Origin: Lethocerus indicus
Lineage: Eukaryota; Arthropoda; Insecta; Hemiptera; Belostomatidae
Direction: 5' to 3'
Assembly (NCBI GenBank): GCA_019843655.1
Contig: JACDQD010000005.1
Coordinates: 13,729,575 to 13,793,574, forward strand
Length of the DNA stretch: 64,000 nt
Shown here piece by piece: positions 1 to 13,100 of this stretch. The notes under the pieces are model-generated. The model saw nothing but the letters and a program-made list of their open reading frames with translations. It was not told where the DNA came from and searched no databases. Numbering within the stretch: position 1 is the stretch's first letter; each line of letters begins with the position of its first letter. Made by a program: the position numbers and the translations under genes.

Positions 1-3000
1 TACCATATACTACAGAATTCCTATAAACTAATGGGCCGCGGAATTTTAATTCAAAATCGAACATTTATTTTCCTTTGTATACATCCATCTCATGTTCCCA
101 ACAACCGGTTAACGAGTGAAGGACGCTCCAAATCCCAGATAGCGGCAATGGGGTTAAATATCAATGCAACAGGTTACCGATAAAAACTCCTTGTCCTTCT
201 TCTTGGATAGCTATTTAAAAGCTTTAATCTTGGCCTCCTTCTTGAGCATTCGCGGTCAATTTTGTTAATTGTGTTTCCAAAGATTCTTTTGACGGGATGT
301 CGAACCTGATGGCTGTAACTCATGCAATCCGAAGAGTGTAAATAGTCAGGGTGCAACAGCACGATAACCATCCATCATTTTGAATTATTTATTCATCCTC
401 GACCCAAATGTTTGCACGAAGGCCAACATCGTTAAGGTAGAAATAAATATTTTAAAGGAAGAAAAAATAATCGGAAAAACAATTTAATTATTTTCGTTAT
501 GTATTTTACTTTGATTAGAAAATAAAATGCGAATTATGTTTGCACAAAATATCTCAAGAATTTTCAATGCACATTATGTTCTAGAAGAACTAAAAAATGT
601 AAAAATAAAAAATATGAATTGTAAGTTGGTTATTTTGTAACGGATTTTATACGCAGGCCTTAAATCTATATTTCTATAGCAGGGCTTCTCCCATTGGAGT
701 GTTGGCTAAGTAATGAAGCATACTTAAGTTTCACCTCAATACTTGCGGTGAACTAATGACGCGGTTTGTTCGCTGAAGCGAACGGGGTTCAAAATGAGAC
801 GTGTGACACGATTAAAGACCACTGCAACTATATATAGCATCCGAAGCAGAAATTATCATGATGACGGAAATGGGTACATAGAGAGTTACATTCTTTGCTA
901 AATCCTTTTATTATTCGATTATACGGATAATCCGTAGATGTTATTTATTTGACTGTTCTCACATTCAGAAAATCAGAAAGACGTATTTCGATAGTGCCTT
1001 TAATTTCGCGTTACTATCTTTTACACGCCCTGTTTTTAAGTTTATCCGTCTTCTTTGCAAACGACACTGGTAAAGAATAGACACGGCAAACAGTCTTTTT
1101 TCCTTTTCTTCTACTACGATTAGGGGGGATACAATGAAAACAAAATTATATGCTGCAGAGTATTGCAAACGTGATCGGTTACCTACTCGACCTTCAAAAA
1201 CAAGGAACTCTCCTATTATAAACCGAATAACGCTTGGAAAATCGTGAAAATTGTTGACTCGAATGTCTTGTATTGACATTGGAACTAATTTGTGTATGTG
1301 TCTCAGGTTTACATAAAATTGTGTTACAATATAAGCTCAACTGCAATAAAACAGAGCAGTGGACATGGAGTCGTTCAGGAGTAAATTGAAACTTTCCCAC
1401 GGCCATGATTTCTTTCAGATAGTAGCGATTAAATGAACGTGCGAAAGCAGCAGTTCGCACATCATTCAAATGATCGACGAAATGAATTAATAGTTCAACT
1501 TCTGCTACAGAAACAACAATATGCCTTACGTTCCACGGCCGGAAATAATTGTACCACGTACAGCAAGCAGGCTTGGCGGACGACATCAAATAACCGAAAC
1601 TGGTCTCAGACTAATAGAATGTAACACACAGCTACTTGGGTGTAAAATAATAATGACTGTGCTAACAACATAGCTATTTAATACTAATTGACTACTACAG
1701 ACGATGCCGAAATACCCTGTACCCAGAGCTAACGAGCGAGAAGACCACGAACAGCACGGGACTCATAATTTTATAATTCCGCGTTGACTTAGTGGATACA
1801 GCAACGATAAATAATGCCAATTAAATTAGTGCAACTTGTTAGACTATCTTCAAGGAAAAATTTTCTTAATTGGTCGTTTTCTCGCATGAAGACATGAGTC
1901 AACATATAATCTAATAGAGACGCAATAAAAGGAAAGCCGGAGTTGAAATCTTGAGATATCCCGTATTAAAAGTTGGAAATGGAGATGTCTGGTATGAACA
2001 GGTTTCCTGTTGGTGTTGTAACCACCACTGTACTTAATATTTACTTACGAACTTAAGAACTAATGAATAAAATATTACCGAAATAAATTACTAACTCATA
2101 AGTAATTCATGTTCAGAATTTGAGGAAGGTAAATCCCATTTGTATTAGATATATTTTTTAGAATAGATGTTTTTCTGGTTTTGATAGCTTCCTTTGTAAC
2201 AACTTTATTTCTCGTCAAACTGTAGTTTGTGAACTTAAAGTTAAAGAAGGAGTGCAGCAACGATTTACGAATATTACTAATTTGTTTGAACCCATAGACC
2301 TATCGAATGATAACTGAACTTAATAAGTTAACACTGCACAAATTTATTCGAAATAATATTTAAAATTATTCAATTTTAAGAAATTGAACTACCTAATTTT
2401 TAAAAAGTTGTTTTCCGCGATAGGTAGTACAGAACGATCCCGAAGTGAACGGTATGCTCTATCATTTCCAACGGAGCCGCCAAGAAATCCTGCATAAAGC
2501 GATAACGCGGATCCTACACGAAGAAGCCTAAGAACGGATAACGGAACCTGCTCGGATATGGAGCATAGATACCGTAGGCGAGTTACCGCATAGTAGGTCT
2601 CCTTTCAACCGCGAACCTTCTCACCCCGTATCTCGTGATTGTTACGAAGTCCGTTTCACACTCCGTAGGCCCGAAACTTGATGTACCGTGAAAATCCTTG
2701 TGAAGTATTGTGTAATCTATTGGCTAATATATTTTTAGGGCCTATTTGGTAGCACAAAGAGAGAAGAAGCGTAGGAAAGCTCCTATTAAGATGGTATGAG
2801 GTCCCTAACAACCGGGACAGGTGTTAGGTTCTATACTTAAATAAATGTTTGAAAAAGTTATTATCTACTATCACTCACGAAATTGACAGCATTTTTAGGT
2901 ACACCTGATATGAATAAATATTTAAAGAACATATTCTACCTCATTCCTGCCCGTCATTATTTGTTTTTTTTAGTTTCAAATTGAAAATACGGAAGAACCT

Positions 3001-4958
3001 TGTATTTAAACTTGGCAAGGAATCTGGAAATATTACATCCTGAAATTTAGGACATAAATAAATAAAATTCGCGAGAAAACACGAAAACAAAGATACTTTG
3101 TGTGTATGACATAAGCGACACACAATCGTTGCGTTTCTTCTAATTATTTTTAAACGGTTTTAAAATAATTCCATACGCACCCACGAAGGTGCGCGTATCT
3201 GACTTAACAAGCTAATTTTTTGACGTCCAGAAGTAACAAGAAAATAAAAACAAGTTAACTTTTTGACTGTGACTAAAACTTCCTTGTCTTGATTGGCCTT
3301 GACCATCGAATACCTGCTTTATTAAAATTAAAATTTCAATGTCGACCACCCTCAGCGTTTGTCCACCATCGTTGATTTAGAAATACCCGTTGCGTTGAGT
3401 AGCCTCTAAAGAAGAATGGTATTGGTGTCATTAAATACTATATGTAATGATTGGTCATAAGATCTTGCATACGCTAAGTTATAGGAAAGTGTAAACAGTT
3501 CATTTGAGTCCATTAAATATTGACTCGGATAATATATCCTTAAGTCACTGACCGAAATTGATAGAGGGATGGGCAGAAAGCAAACCGACAGAGCTAACTG
3601 AGGAACATCGCGTTCTTTCCCCTCGCGAAAGTGGGCAAACCTGAACGGCCAGGAGACTTTTCAGGTTGACAGAAAACAATTCACGTTGTTCGGTGCCGTG
3701 GACACGCGTCGGCGGACTAGCATTTCTACTTTCTCTTCCCGTCCCGGTGTACTTCAATTGAGAAAAAAGCACCCCCACCCCCGCCACCACCGCCAACCCT
3801 GCAATCGGGGTCAAACAGATCCGATAAACATCGAGCGAGACAGGATACATCTAGTCGGTTTATTACCTCACGTCTGGTAATCCGCGTACCAAAGAACAGG
3901 TATCTTGAATCGGTCGTGATTAAAATGTATGCGAAAAAATATTATTACGCTTGTCGTATTCTATCTCTTGTCGCCTGTTTGAACCTAGGCTCAGTCGGTG
4001 TCATTTTCTCACCTCCATAAGAACCACTCCGTTAATAATATGGAGAAGAACATGTGAATTCTGTCACTATAGTGATAAAATAAATAGTAGCAGTTACAAG
4101 ATGCGCTGAATAATATCGTTCAGTTAGTGTTATCTTAATGACAATAAAGAATTTTCTGTTATTTTTTTGAGCAAAAAGTGTTGCTACAGTTATATTTTTT
4201 TTAATGTCCCCCAAACACTGAGTGTCTAACCTTGAAGGAAGCGCGTACGGCCGAACCGGTTACTTCGGTCTTGTCGGTTTGCGATTGCGTCATTTTCCCT
4301 CATTTATAATAGCCAATAGCCAGTTCGTACTTTGGCGATACGCGCTGGAAAAACAGCTCAATTGTCAGCCGCCAAGGGTACCACTGCCGTAAATAACCTC
4401 CGGTTCTTTTGTTTTTCCCATTTCCCGCATACCGTGCGGCCATCCGTTCGCCGCTAGGACTCCTATATAGTCTAGTGTTTTTATGCACCTAACCCAAGTC
4501 AATCCAAGACGTAGTCACTTCTTCCCGATTAAATCCTTACTAGTTTGCCAAGGCACTTTACACGTTGAACGTAATCAAACATCTTATTGAGAATTCCTAC
4601 GAGGAAACATGAAAAGTCGTTTTGAAAGTATAATCGAATTGTTCTTTTCAATATTCAAATTGTTGTCGAACCGATTAATGACACTTCATAGAAGCTGGCT
4701 TCTTTGTAAGACTTATAATAGTCCCTATTTATGCAACTCGGAGAGCATTTCAAGATAACGAAGAGGATAATTATTACATCGCCCGTTTCCTCTCGCACAG
4801 TCCTCTGCTACACCAGTTTCGCCAACAAGTTACAGTCGTCAACAACATTCTCTTCACTTTTACTGTTCAGCAGCAGAAGGTTAGCCCGGCGTAGTAAAAA
4901 CAAGTTGACCCGATATGCAAAGAACTCACAGAGGAGGGATTAACCCTCGCTTATCTCC

Positions 4959-4961
<3 letters not shown>
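1..4961. other. Left flank, gene-free
   Basis: I see no coding exon here. The open frames are short, lack family resemblance and have no consistent splice borders. The sequence is mixed in composition and clearly less AT-rich than the 8–48 kb block. A C-rich stretch at about 3,770–3,794 (runs of five C) would be G-rich on the minus strand. Nothing resembles a transposon end, a tRNA or an rRNA. It may be intergenic DNA or a long intron of a gene outside the window; the sequence alone does not decide. Confidence 0.6.

Positions 4962-5008
<47 letters not shown>
4962..5008. repeat. (TA)n microsatellite
   Basis: Uninterrupted TA dinucleotides over about 47 bp, directly visible. It lies in the gene-free left flank. 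Length is probably polymorphic. Confidence 0.97.
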
Positions 5009-5012
<4 letters not shown>

Positions 5013-5399
5013 ATAATTTAAATACATTGTCGTAAATCCAATGAAAGTGCAGTAATTTTATCCCGTCGGTTTGGCTGAAGACTAGTGTCGTCATATACTT
5101 TAATATAAATAGGAAACAATTAATACTAAGTATTACTGGCCCTGTGAAGTATTTAATGTTTAAGGCTGCAGAATATTACTCGCATTATATTATATTTTTT
5201 TCTGTTAGGGGTAGTAGGAAACATGCAAACACAAAGAATTAAAAAATGGTCCCGTAATACGGGCGAAATTCGAAAACGGGATGAGAGAAAACAAATGGGA
5301 GATAACATTCCGGCTGCTATCAAAAATGTCTACAACTACTTTAAGACAGAGTTAACTGTTGGATTAAAAGAGTCTTACCTGTTGGCAGGCTTCTTGATT

Positions 5400-5680
5400 C
5401 TTGGTGTTGCACATTGCAGAGTGTTTGGTGTTGAGGCTCAGAGAGGCTGCATAGTGGTCGTCAGGAGGAGGGTGTCTTGAGCGAACGGCGTGCGGCACAG
5501 CGACTGAGGCAGGCGGGTGGCGGTCGGGCCGGCCCCAACGCTGGTGGGGGGGTCGCGCCGCTAACCCATATACCAGCCCCTCCGCCCTCTCTATACCGGC
5601 AGCTCCTAAATCGGAGAGCCTCCGTTCGGACTCTAACTGTTCACCGGCGAGAACAGTTAGTCGACGGGCCGATTTGAATT
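5400..5680. other. GC- and CpG-rich island without a gene
   Basis: This stretch is far richer in G, C and CpG than its surroundings, with several GC-only runs. Open frames run through it because GC-rich DNA has few stops, but their products are arginine/proline/glycine-rich and match no family I know. It ends in a 10-bp inverted repeat at 5,633–5,660. It could be a promoter or an enhancer of a gene outside the window, or an old insertion. No TATA box or clear start of transcription is seen. Confidence 0.4.
5633..5660. repeat. 10-bp perfect inverted repeat with 8-nt loop
   Basis: CTAACTGTTC at 5,633–5,642 is the exact reverse complement of GAACAGTTAG at 5,651–5,660, separated by ACCGGCGA. Each arm contains a TAACTG core, which matches the known Myb-type site YAACKG. 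Whether it binds a protein or folds as RNA is inference. Confidence 0.8.
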
Positions 5681-5699
5681 ATCGTATTTTTCGAATGAT

Positions 5700-8100
5700 T
5701 GTCCCATGTTGTCCCGAATTTATTTCACTGTTCCCGATGAAATTATAAGCCCGACGGCGGTTATGTCGCTCCATTGATAAGTCGTTTTCACTTTTAAGAC
5801 CGATTCCGTTCGTATGTTGCGGGACCGTAACATACTTGATATAGCTCCTCCGGCTCCCCGCCAGTGTGTTATTCGCAGAGAAGAGAAACATGCGGCTTGT
5901 TTAAACAGCTGTAGATGAAATGACGCTGCCTGCATATTTATTACTGCAGTTCGTTAGTTCGTCAGGTTCGAGTTTCCACTTTCTACGGCGTCTTCGTACC
6001 ACCGGCAACCTCGTAGAGCCTAACTCTAGATCTGTAAGAGCATCGCAATGGCAACCTGAAAATTAGGAGAGTATTATTTCCTTCGTTAGTTTGAAATATC
6101 TGTTATGTGCGTGCGAGAGTTTAGAATACTGTTGTTTTCTCGATTTTCTGTGGTCTTCAGTAGTCTGATATCCTACTGACAGAAAGTGCTACAGCAGATG
6201 ATGAGCAGCCGAAACCGGTCTAGCAAGAGATCAACCCAGATGAGGAGACAGAAGATCGAGAAAACTACGGCATTTCCTTCATATTTCAAAGGGGGACTCG
6301 AGAGAAAAATTGTGAAGAACATTAAAAGAAGATACGGTACTTCATAATGCATCATCGGTTAATGACGTAATACAAAGGCGCTCACTGTAATAATTGACCG
6401 TGTCGACTGCCATGTTTCTACTTATTTCTATATAGCACGACTAATTTACTTAGTAAGCATGATGGCTCAGATATTAAACTCCTTAATACCCTAATAAACC
6501 CCTTAATACCCTTAATAAATATTTGTAGATAATTATTAAAACGTTCAATTTTTAATTAAGGGGAGAAAAATATTATAATAGAAAAATCCTGTTAGTACCT
6601 TTTGTGCTAAAAACACCCACTTTTAGTCGAACCTGATCGCGACACCGGTGGAGCGGAAGGCGACCAGAGTTCACGTCTTTCCCATTGCGTTTCAACAATA
6701 GAGCTAAAGGAAGGCGACATGCATAATTTCCAGGGCTTATTTGTAATCCAACCGCCAAGTGTAGAGGGTCACTTGCAAGGTATTCATTCCGATGAGACAT
6801 TCTCAAAACAACGGTTCCTATAGTATGTTAATGCAACCACTTAATGAGTAACTCTCTAACCCTGCATGTACTATGTACGTATATATAAATGGATATACGT
6901 TGACAAGAAACATTTTTCGAATTCAATTTAACTCTACAATATATGTCGCCGCAATATATGTAATATTTGAACATAGACAAGATGCGGTTTCACAATTTCA
7001 AATGAATATATTTACATTACTGCTTTACTATTATTTCGTAAGTGCAGTAATAATGACCGAATCGCATGACTGCATAGACAACCCTAAATAAAGAGATACT
7101 GCATCAGATTTCGTGTTTCCTTCAAACCCTGGAGATGCGATCGCGATTTTATCGTACAGTTTCGTTTTGCAAAGTTTGATCCATTTCGTCTAATCTTAAT
7201 CTTCACATATTCCGACCTAGTTTCCCAATTCAGAATTCGTTAAAACTACTCTTTAACCCTTCATACAGAAGCAAACCCTGTCAAAACGAACCTCAAATAA
7301 ATTAAAGAACGTGGGATGGAACAAAAACAATCAAATTAGGAAAACTAATCTGAATTGAAGATATACAAACAAATGTTATTTCTGCAGTCTAAATGGATAT
7401 GGGCATGACAAGCTTAGCGGATGCAAGAAGAATGAACTAAGGTCCAATATTAAGTCCAATATACAGAAGGAGAAAGGCGGGAAGTGGTGGGATTATGACA
7501 TGAGAAAGATTACGACATGAAAACTGCAGACAACTGCAGAGAAATACTCGATGATCAAAATGTTTTCTTAAAAATAAATATAAATTTAAATTGCAACTGA
7601 AAAATGCTCATTATTAGTATTATAATTATGATGCATGTGTAAAATAAAAGCGTTTTATTAACAATTATTCATTAAATTATTTATTTAGTCAGTCAAAGTC
7701 TAAATTTCACAATTTAGGATGTTTAAAACACGAGGTTCATCCAATATATTCACTGTATTCTAAAGTCTTAGCTAGATGGCTTTGGTACACTCCTGCAAAA
7801 AATGAGCCCAAAATAAAAAAAGCACTAGAAGTTTAGGTTACTACCATTGCATTTTACTATTGCTTTTAATTTTATAACCTACTTTAGTCTTACAGGTATT
7901 ACAATGTAATACTCATTATAAAATATATTAAACTACACACATTACACTATAATTTACATTTAGCATGGATGTACCTCGATATTATTTTTTACAATCAAAT
8001 ATCCGTTGTTGAATTCTTAATTTTACCCACAGTACGTTTTTCTTGGATAATCTTTCGAAACTAAACTGTTTAAACATACAGAATCACAGCTATGCACAAC
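5700..8100. other. Non-coding stretch, left composition boundary
   Basis: No gene is recognised. A short imperfect tandem repeat of about 20 bp, two copies built on CCTTAATACCC, lies at 6,481–6,520. From about 7.1–7.6 kb rightward the sequence becomes markedly AT-rich and stays so across all the genes. Confidence 0.5.
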
Positions 8101-10189
8101 TCAAATATCGATTTCATTGCCTTTTCGCAATACTATATGTAGTGTAACGTGTCGTTTTGGATCGTGAGGGATACCCACGGTTAGAGAACTAGAGTGAAAA
8201 TGTTTTATTATATTGAAGTACCAAGCACGGGCGCCATAGATTACAATCCTAAAGCCTAGTGTTAGTTTCCATATCGATCCGTCGTTCTTTCCGATCAAAA
8301 CTTGACTGTTATGAAGTCAATAACACAGTCTGAGCATAAAATAACTTGAAATTAAACAACTGTTTTGTGTGTATATACCTTTCTCTTAAATTACTCTAAA
8401 CGTTTTTTAATAACCTATGTTCGAGCTTAATGAACCTAGCATCGCTTGGCTAGTAAAAACCAAGAGAAAAAATAACCTACTCTTGAATAAAGGACATAAG
8501 GATATCCTTCCGCTTAAAACATTATTTTGAATAAAGCTCCTATCATAATTGTTGTTAAATTATATTATTAATGGATAGTACATTTATAGCATATATCTAA
8601 ATGGTTTGGATCTCTTGCAAATAAATGGAAATTCGGTATCTCGGTCACAAAGTCAACTTCATGTATACTTACAATTAATCAATAGCTCTGCATATATTTT
8701 CGAGAATATGAATATATATTGGGGAATATCCTCACTCAAAACAATGTGCATCACTAGAAGATAAATAAGTTGGAAAGCAATAACAGCCACTAAGCCAGTT
8801 GAGCCAACTGAAAATTACTCTGGGCCGCCATCATTACGTTACAGATTTGTTTTTATTAAGCAATAAATTTAAAACAATAAAAAGGAAAAACCAAACAATA
8901 GTTTTCCTATTATGAGTTCAAATCTTTTTAAATGTATTACCTCCTTGACCTTCAGGTTTATATTTGACGTCATTAACCTATCATAACAGGGCATCCATTT
9001 ACTATTACAACATTGAGTATAAATATTAATGTCCAGATAACACAAGGTATCCTAACATTAACAGGGTACAAGGTATATCAAAACTCTTTCTTATAAGCTC
9101 CCATTCAATTAAAATTTCTTATAACTCAATTATTGGGTAATACAAAAAAACTGATATGATGGTCATTTCTTTTCATTAATTGAATTGAAATTACTAACCT
9201 GAAATGTCCCTTAAGGCTGCAAATTAAAAACATAAAATCAAACAGGTGCAAATAAATATTTTAAGAGCTTGGAACAAAATATATGTTTAATTTCACATTA
9301 GATCTGATATTTATAATTAGCCATTAAAAAAAAATTATATATATATAAAATGATTAATTACTGCAACATAAAATCAACTACTATTAAACATTTAGTAAAA
9401 ACAATATTTTTTAACATAATCAAATATTCTAAGTTCATCCGATGAGATATGGAAAGTACTTAACATGTTACTAAGTACATAACATACATCTGTCAATAAT
9501 AACACTGAAAATTGTCTTTCTCAATTTGATACTCATTAAAGATGGTAAAAACAATGGTCTTATTTAGTGCTACGCAAATATACTATATTCAGCAACAAAA
9601 TAATGGTGACTTTGAAACTGTACAACAATGTAGAATTAAAATTATGAAAAATGCATCAAATAAGGCCTAACAATACATATATGTGTGTTTGTGTGTGTAT
9701 ATGTATATAATAAGATTGTATAATTATTAAAGCATAAACTTAAATTTGGTGTCCTTTATTTATTAATAAATTATGCTTCCCTAATAAAATGTTTTTAATA
9801 AATTATAATTAATACAGGTAAAATAGCACAATACAAAAATGAAATGTTTCACCTTTCCTTATCTGTAATAATAATTTTTTTTAGATTTATCAGGAAATAA
9901 ATTATTAATTTATTAAATAAAGAAATGTATGAAATAGTTCTTTTTTATCACAATCCATCTCCCAAACCAAGCTAACGTACAGTCATCTATTACACACTAA
10001 CAAATGAACTGAATACATTTCAATAGAAATTAATTTGTTAAAATCAAATTATAAAGACACTTCTTATAAACTAGTTCAATTAATGAACACTCAATTTTTT
10101 TTATAATCTGTATTACAAAAGGAATGAGCTTTATATATTGTGCTGATGAATGGTTGTTCACAACCAATAAACCCTGTAAGTGTCATATG
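8101..10189. other. 3' flank of the M16 metalloprotease gene
   Basis: AT-rich sequence downstream of the M16 stop codon. Reading on the minus strand, the first AATAAA after the stop is at 9,909–9,914 (TTTATT on plus), about 280 nt beyond it. A second lies at 9,755–9,760. The rest holds no coding signal that I can see. Confidence 0.55.
9909..9914 (-). terminator. Candidate poly(A) signal of the M16 gene
   Basis: AATAAA on the minus strand, the first one after the stop at 10,190. In such AT-rich DNA the hexamer also arises by chance. Confidence 0.45.
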
Positions 10190-13100
10190 TTACCATTCAT
10201 TTAAAAAGCTCTCTTCCAATGAACAATATGATGCCAAATCCAATCCCAACCTGAAACAAATTTTCTTTTTAAGTTACATTTCAAAGCCAAGATTAATGAC
10301 TGCAGACATTGATACTTAAGCATTATTAGAATAAAAAAAACACACCCATTCAAACCCTTAACAACTTCTTCAACCTTGGTAGGATGACATACAACAGTAG
10401 TTTTGGAAACTGCAGAATCAAACATAGGTGCTACATACTTTGGACCTATGCGTTTCAAATCACTCAACTGGACCTTGAAAATAAGCTGCACTAGTTTCCT
10501 GTCACAATACAGAAACATAACAATGAAACAAAGTAAATATAAGACAAAGTACTTTTATAAGTTAGAGATATGGTAATCATTTCTCTTGTAACAAGCCATG
10601 AATTCAATATACATACCATGAGTAAAATCAATATAAAAATACACCTGTGAAAGCATTCAGTGTATGCACAGGCAAATCAAACATAAACAAGACATTCCAA
10701 GTTATTTGTTGAGGCAACCAACAATTTGCTGAATGGAACTTTTTTAGCATTACATAATACTCTTATTATTTTAAAAATATTAAATTATTAAAGTAAATTT
10801 TAATTTTATATAAGTGATAATAAATAAAATGATTGTTGTTTGTTGTTCTTCTTTTTAGTGCAAGAAGATATTGAGTGATCTGTTATGCACTCAAATAAAA
10901 TAATTAAATTAATAATATAACTTTCATTTTTTAGTTTAAAAACTTATATTTAAAGCAATGGCACTGCCATATTGTTGTACTTGGTTGTTGCCATTTGTGT
11001 TGTACTTGATATCAATTGTTTTCCTTACTTGTTATAATTGTGATCAACTCCCTTGAAATAAGATAAGAGACTTTGAGCTACTACATCACCAATCGTCTTT
11101 TCTCTATGTATAATTTCATAAATTAAGGAACTTTTTGCACAGTCAAACAGAGTCTGGTCCCATTGTAAATTTTCCTGTAGTCTTCCTTCCTACAATTATC
11201 AGAGTTACAGATGATAATAACTAAATAAATAAACTAAAAAATAAACTAACTTTTATGAAAATGAAGATACAGTATACCAATACAAATATACTAATTAATT
11301 ACCCACAAAACCTTAATATTTATATGTGAAAATTAGTGAAAATATATTTCTAAAAAAATATAATAAACCTTTTAGTTATGTACTTACAATAACAGATTTA
11401 GCCTCTTTGTAGGCACCAACAACATCACCTGCTTTATACAAAGTAAAATACAAGAGTCCTTCATGCGGGCGAGGCAATATGTTGTATGAATATGCAAGTC
11501 CTTGACCACGAATTTGTTTCCACATGGGACCCTTTGAAAATGTCAAGACAAGATATAATTAATTTTATTAACAAATATTATTAACTGCCTTACATACATA
11601 AAACAGATAATATTATTAACATTATCTTATATGACAAATAAGGTTAGGGTTAGTAATCTCATTGTACCCTTAAATAAATGTCATGAGAAGAAATCCAATA
11701 AAAAAAGTTTAAAGGAGATAACACATGGGAGATCTATGAGCAGGTTATGAAGCTTCCATAGTGAATTCTTTTAGGCAGTATAATCAACACAATTTTGTAT
11801 TGTCAAACAAGAATTAAGTACTACTATTATCTTGAAAAGTGCCTAAATAATTTGAAGAAAAGTTGTCCATTACTTCTAGTTCCTTTAACTGCATAAACTA
11901 GGAAGCATAATCTTAAAAATATATATTTCTTACAATCCACTTCACTAAACATCTCATTCAATAGTCAACATTGTACTAATATATTACAAATAAGGACTTC
12001 TGAAATGTAATTATCAAAACTACATATATTCATTAACTACCTCAAGTTGTGTAAGATATTGGAAGAAAACAAGAAGAGGAGCTAGATCTGGATCATGGAA
12101 GTCACGTAAACAAGGAGTTGTTTGGCAAAAAAAGTTTGATTCCACAGAACCAATTCCAGTTACACAAGATTTCTGTTCACACTCACTAGGTGTCTTCATA
12201 AGTGACCAATCAGGCACCACTTTCAACCTGAAATCAAATTAAAAAATGCATTCAAATACAATTCCAATTATAGCAAATGATACTAATGATAATATCAAAC
12301 AAATAATAATGATAAAAAACTGAAATACATATGAATCAAAACTGTGATATTTACTTGTTTCTAACAGGTACAATATTATCTGGAAGAAGAGATGACCAAG
12401 GCTCAGATGGATTCAGATAAAGTTTTGACAGAATATCCAAGTTGGCAGCCATGTGTATAACCATGTTCTGGGGGCGGGTGATGGCTTCTCTCAATGATTC
12501 TAAAGCTGCTATCACATCTGGGGCTTTTGTTGGGTCTTCAAGTGTTTCCAACATACCACTCAAGAATTTGTACTGCCTCAATACACTTGTTGCATAGTGG
12601 TTGCTTTCTGTAAATGTTTGTTACTCGTAATAAATTTTTTTTTTAATTCTCCATAAAAAAATGAGCACTCATTGTTCTATTTAGTATTATAGACAAATTC
12701 TTTTTTTTTTAGAATAGACAAATTCTAACAAATATAAATTAACAATTCTTTCTTGTCAAAAATTAAGAATATGTATCTATAAGATAAACATTTGATACCT
12801 TTATTATATAACATGTCTCGCATTAAATCTTGGACCATTTTATTTCCTTTTCTTTTTATTTCAGCAACATTGTTGACAATTTTAGTAGCTATTATTTTCA
12901 CCCTTTCTAGGGTCAACTTACTCTGATATAATAATTCTCTAATCCAATTAATCCCATTAACATATTTCTTTGGTTCCAACTGTAATACACAATATGTTAC
13001 ATAAATGACAATGCAATAAAAATAATAGTAACTACCCATTAATTTTCAGTATAGAATTATTAACCTGCAACATTAACGATACTGTATGAGAAAAAGGTCC

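Noticed and set aside
1194..1624. Overlapping open frames on both strands (131 and 63 codons)
   Set aside because: No family resemblance, low-quality start context and no splice partner; compatible with chance in less AT-rich DNA.
5223..5677. Two overlapping plus-strand open frames of 85 and 66 codons
   Set aside because: They run through a GC-rich island with few stops. The products are low-complexity and match no family, and there are no splice signals.
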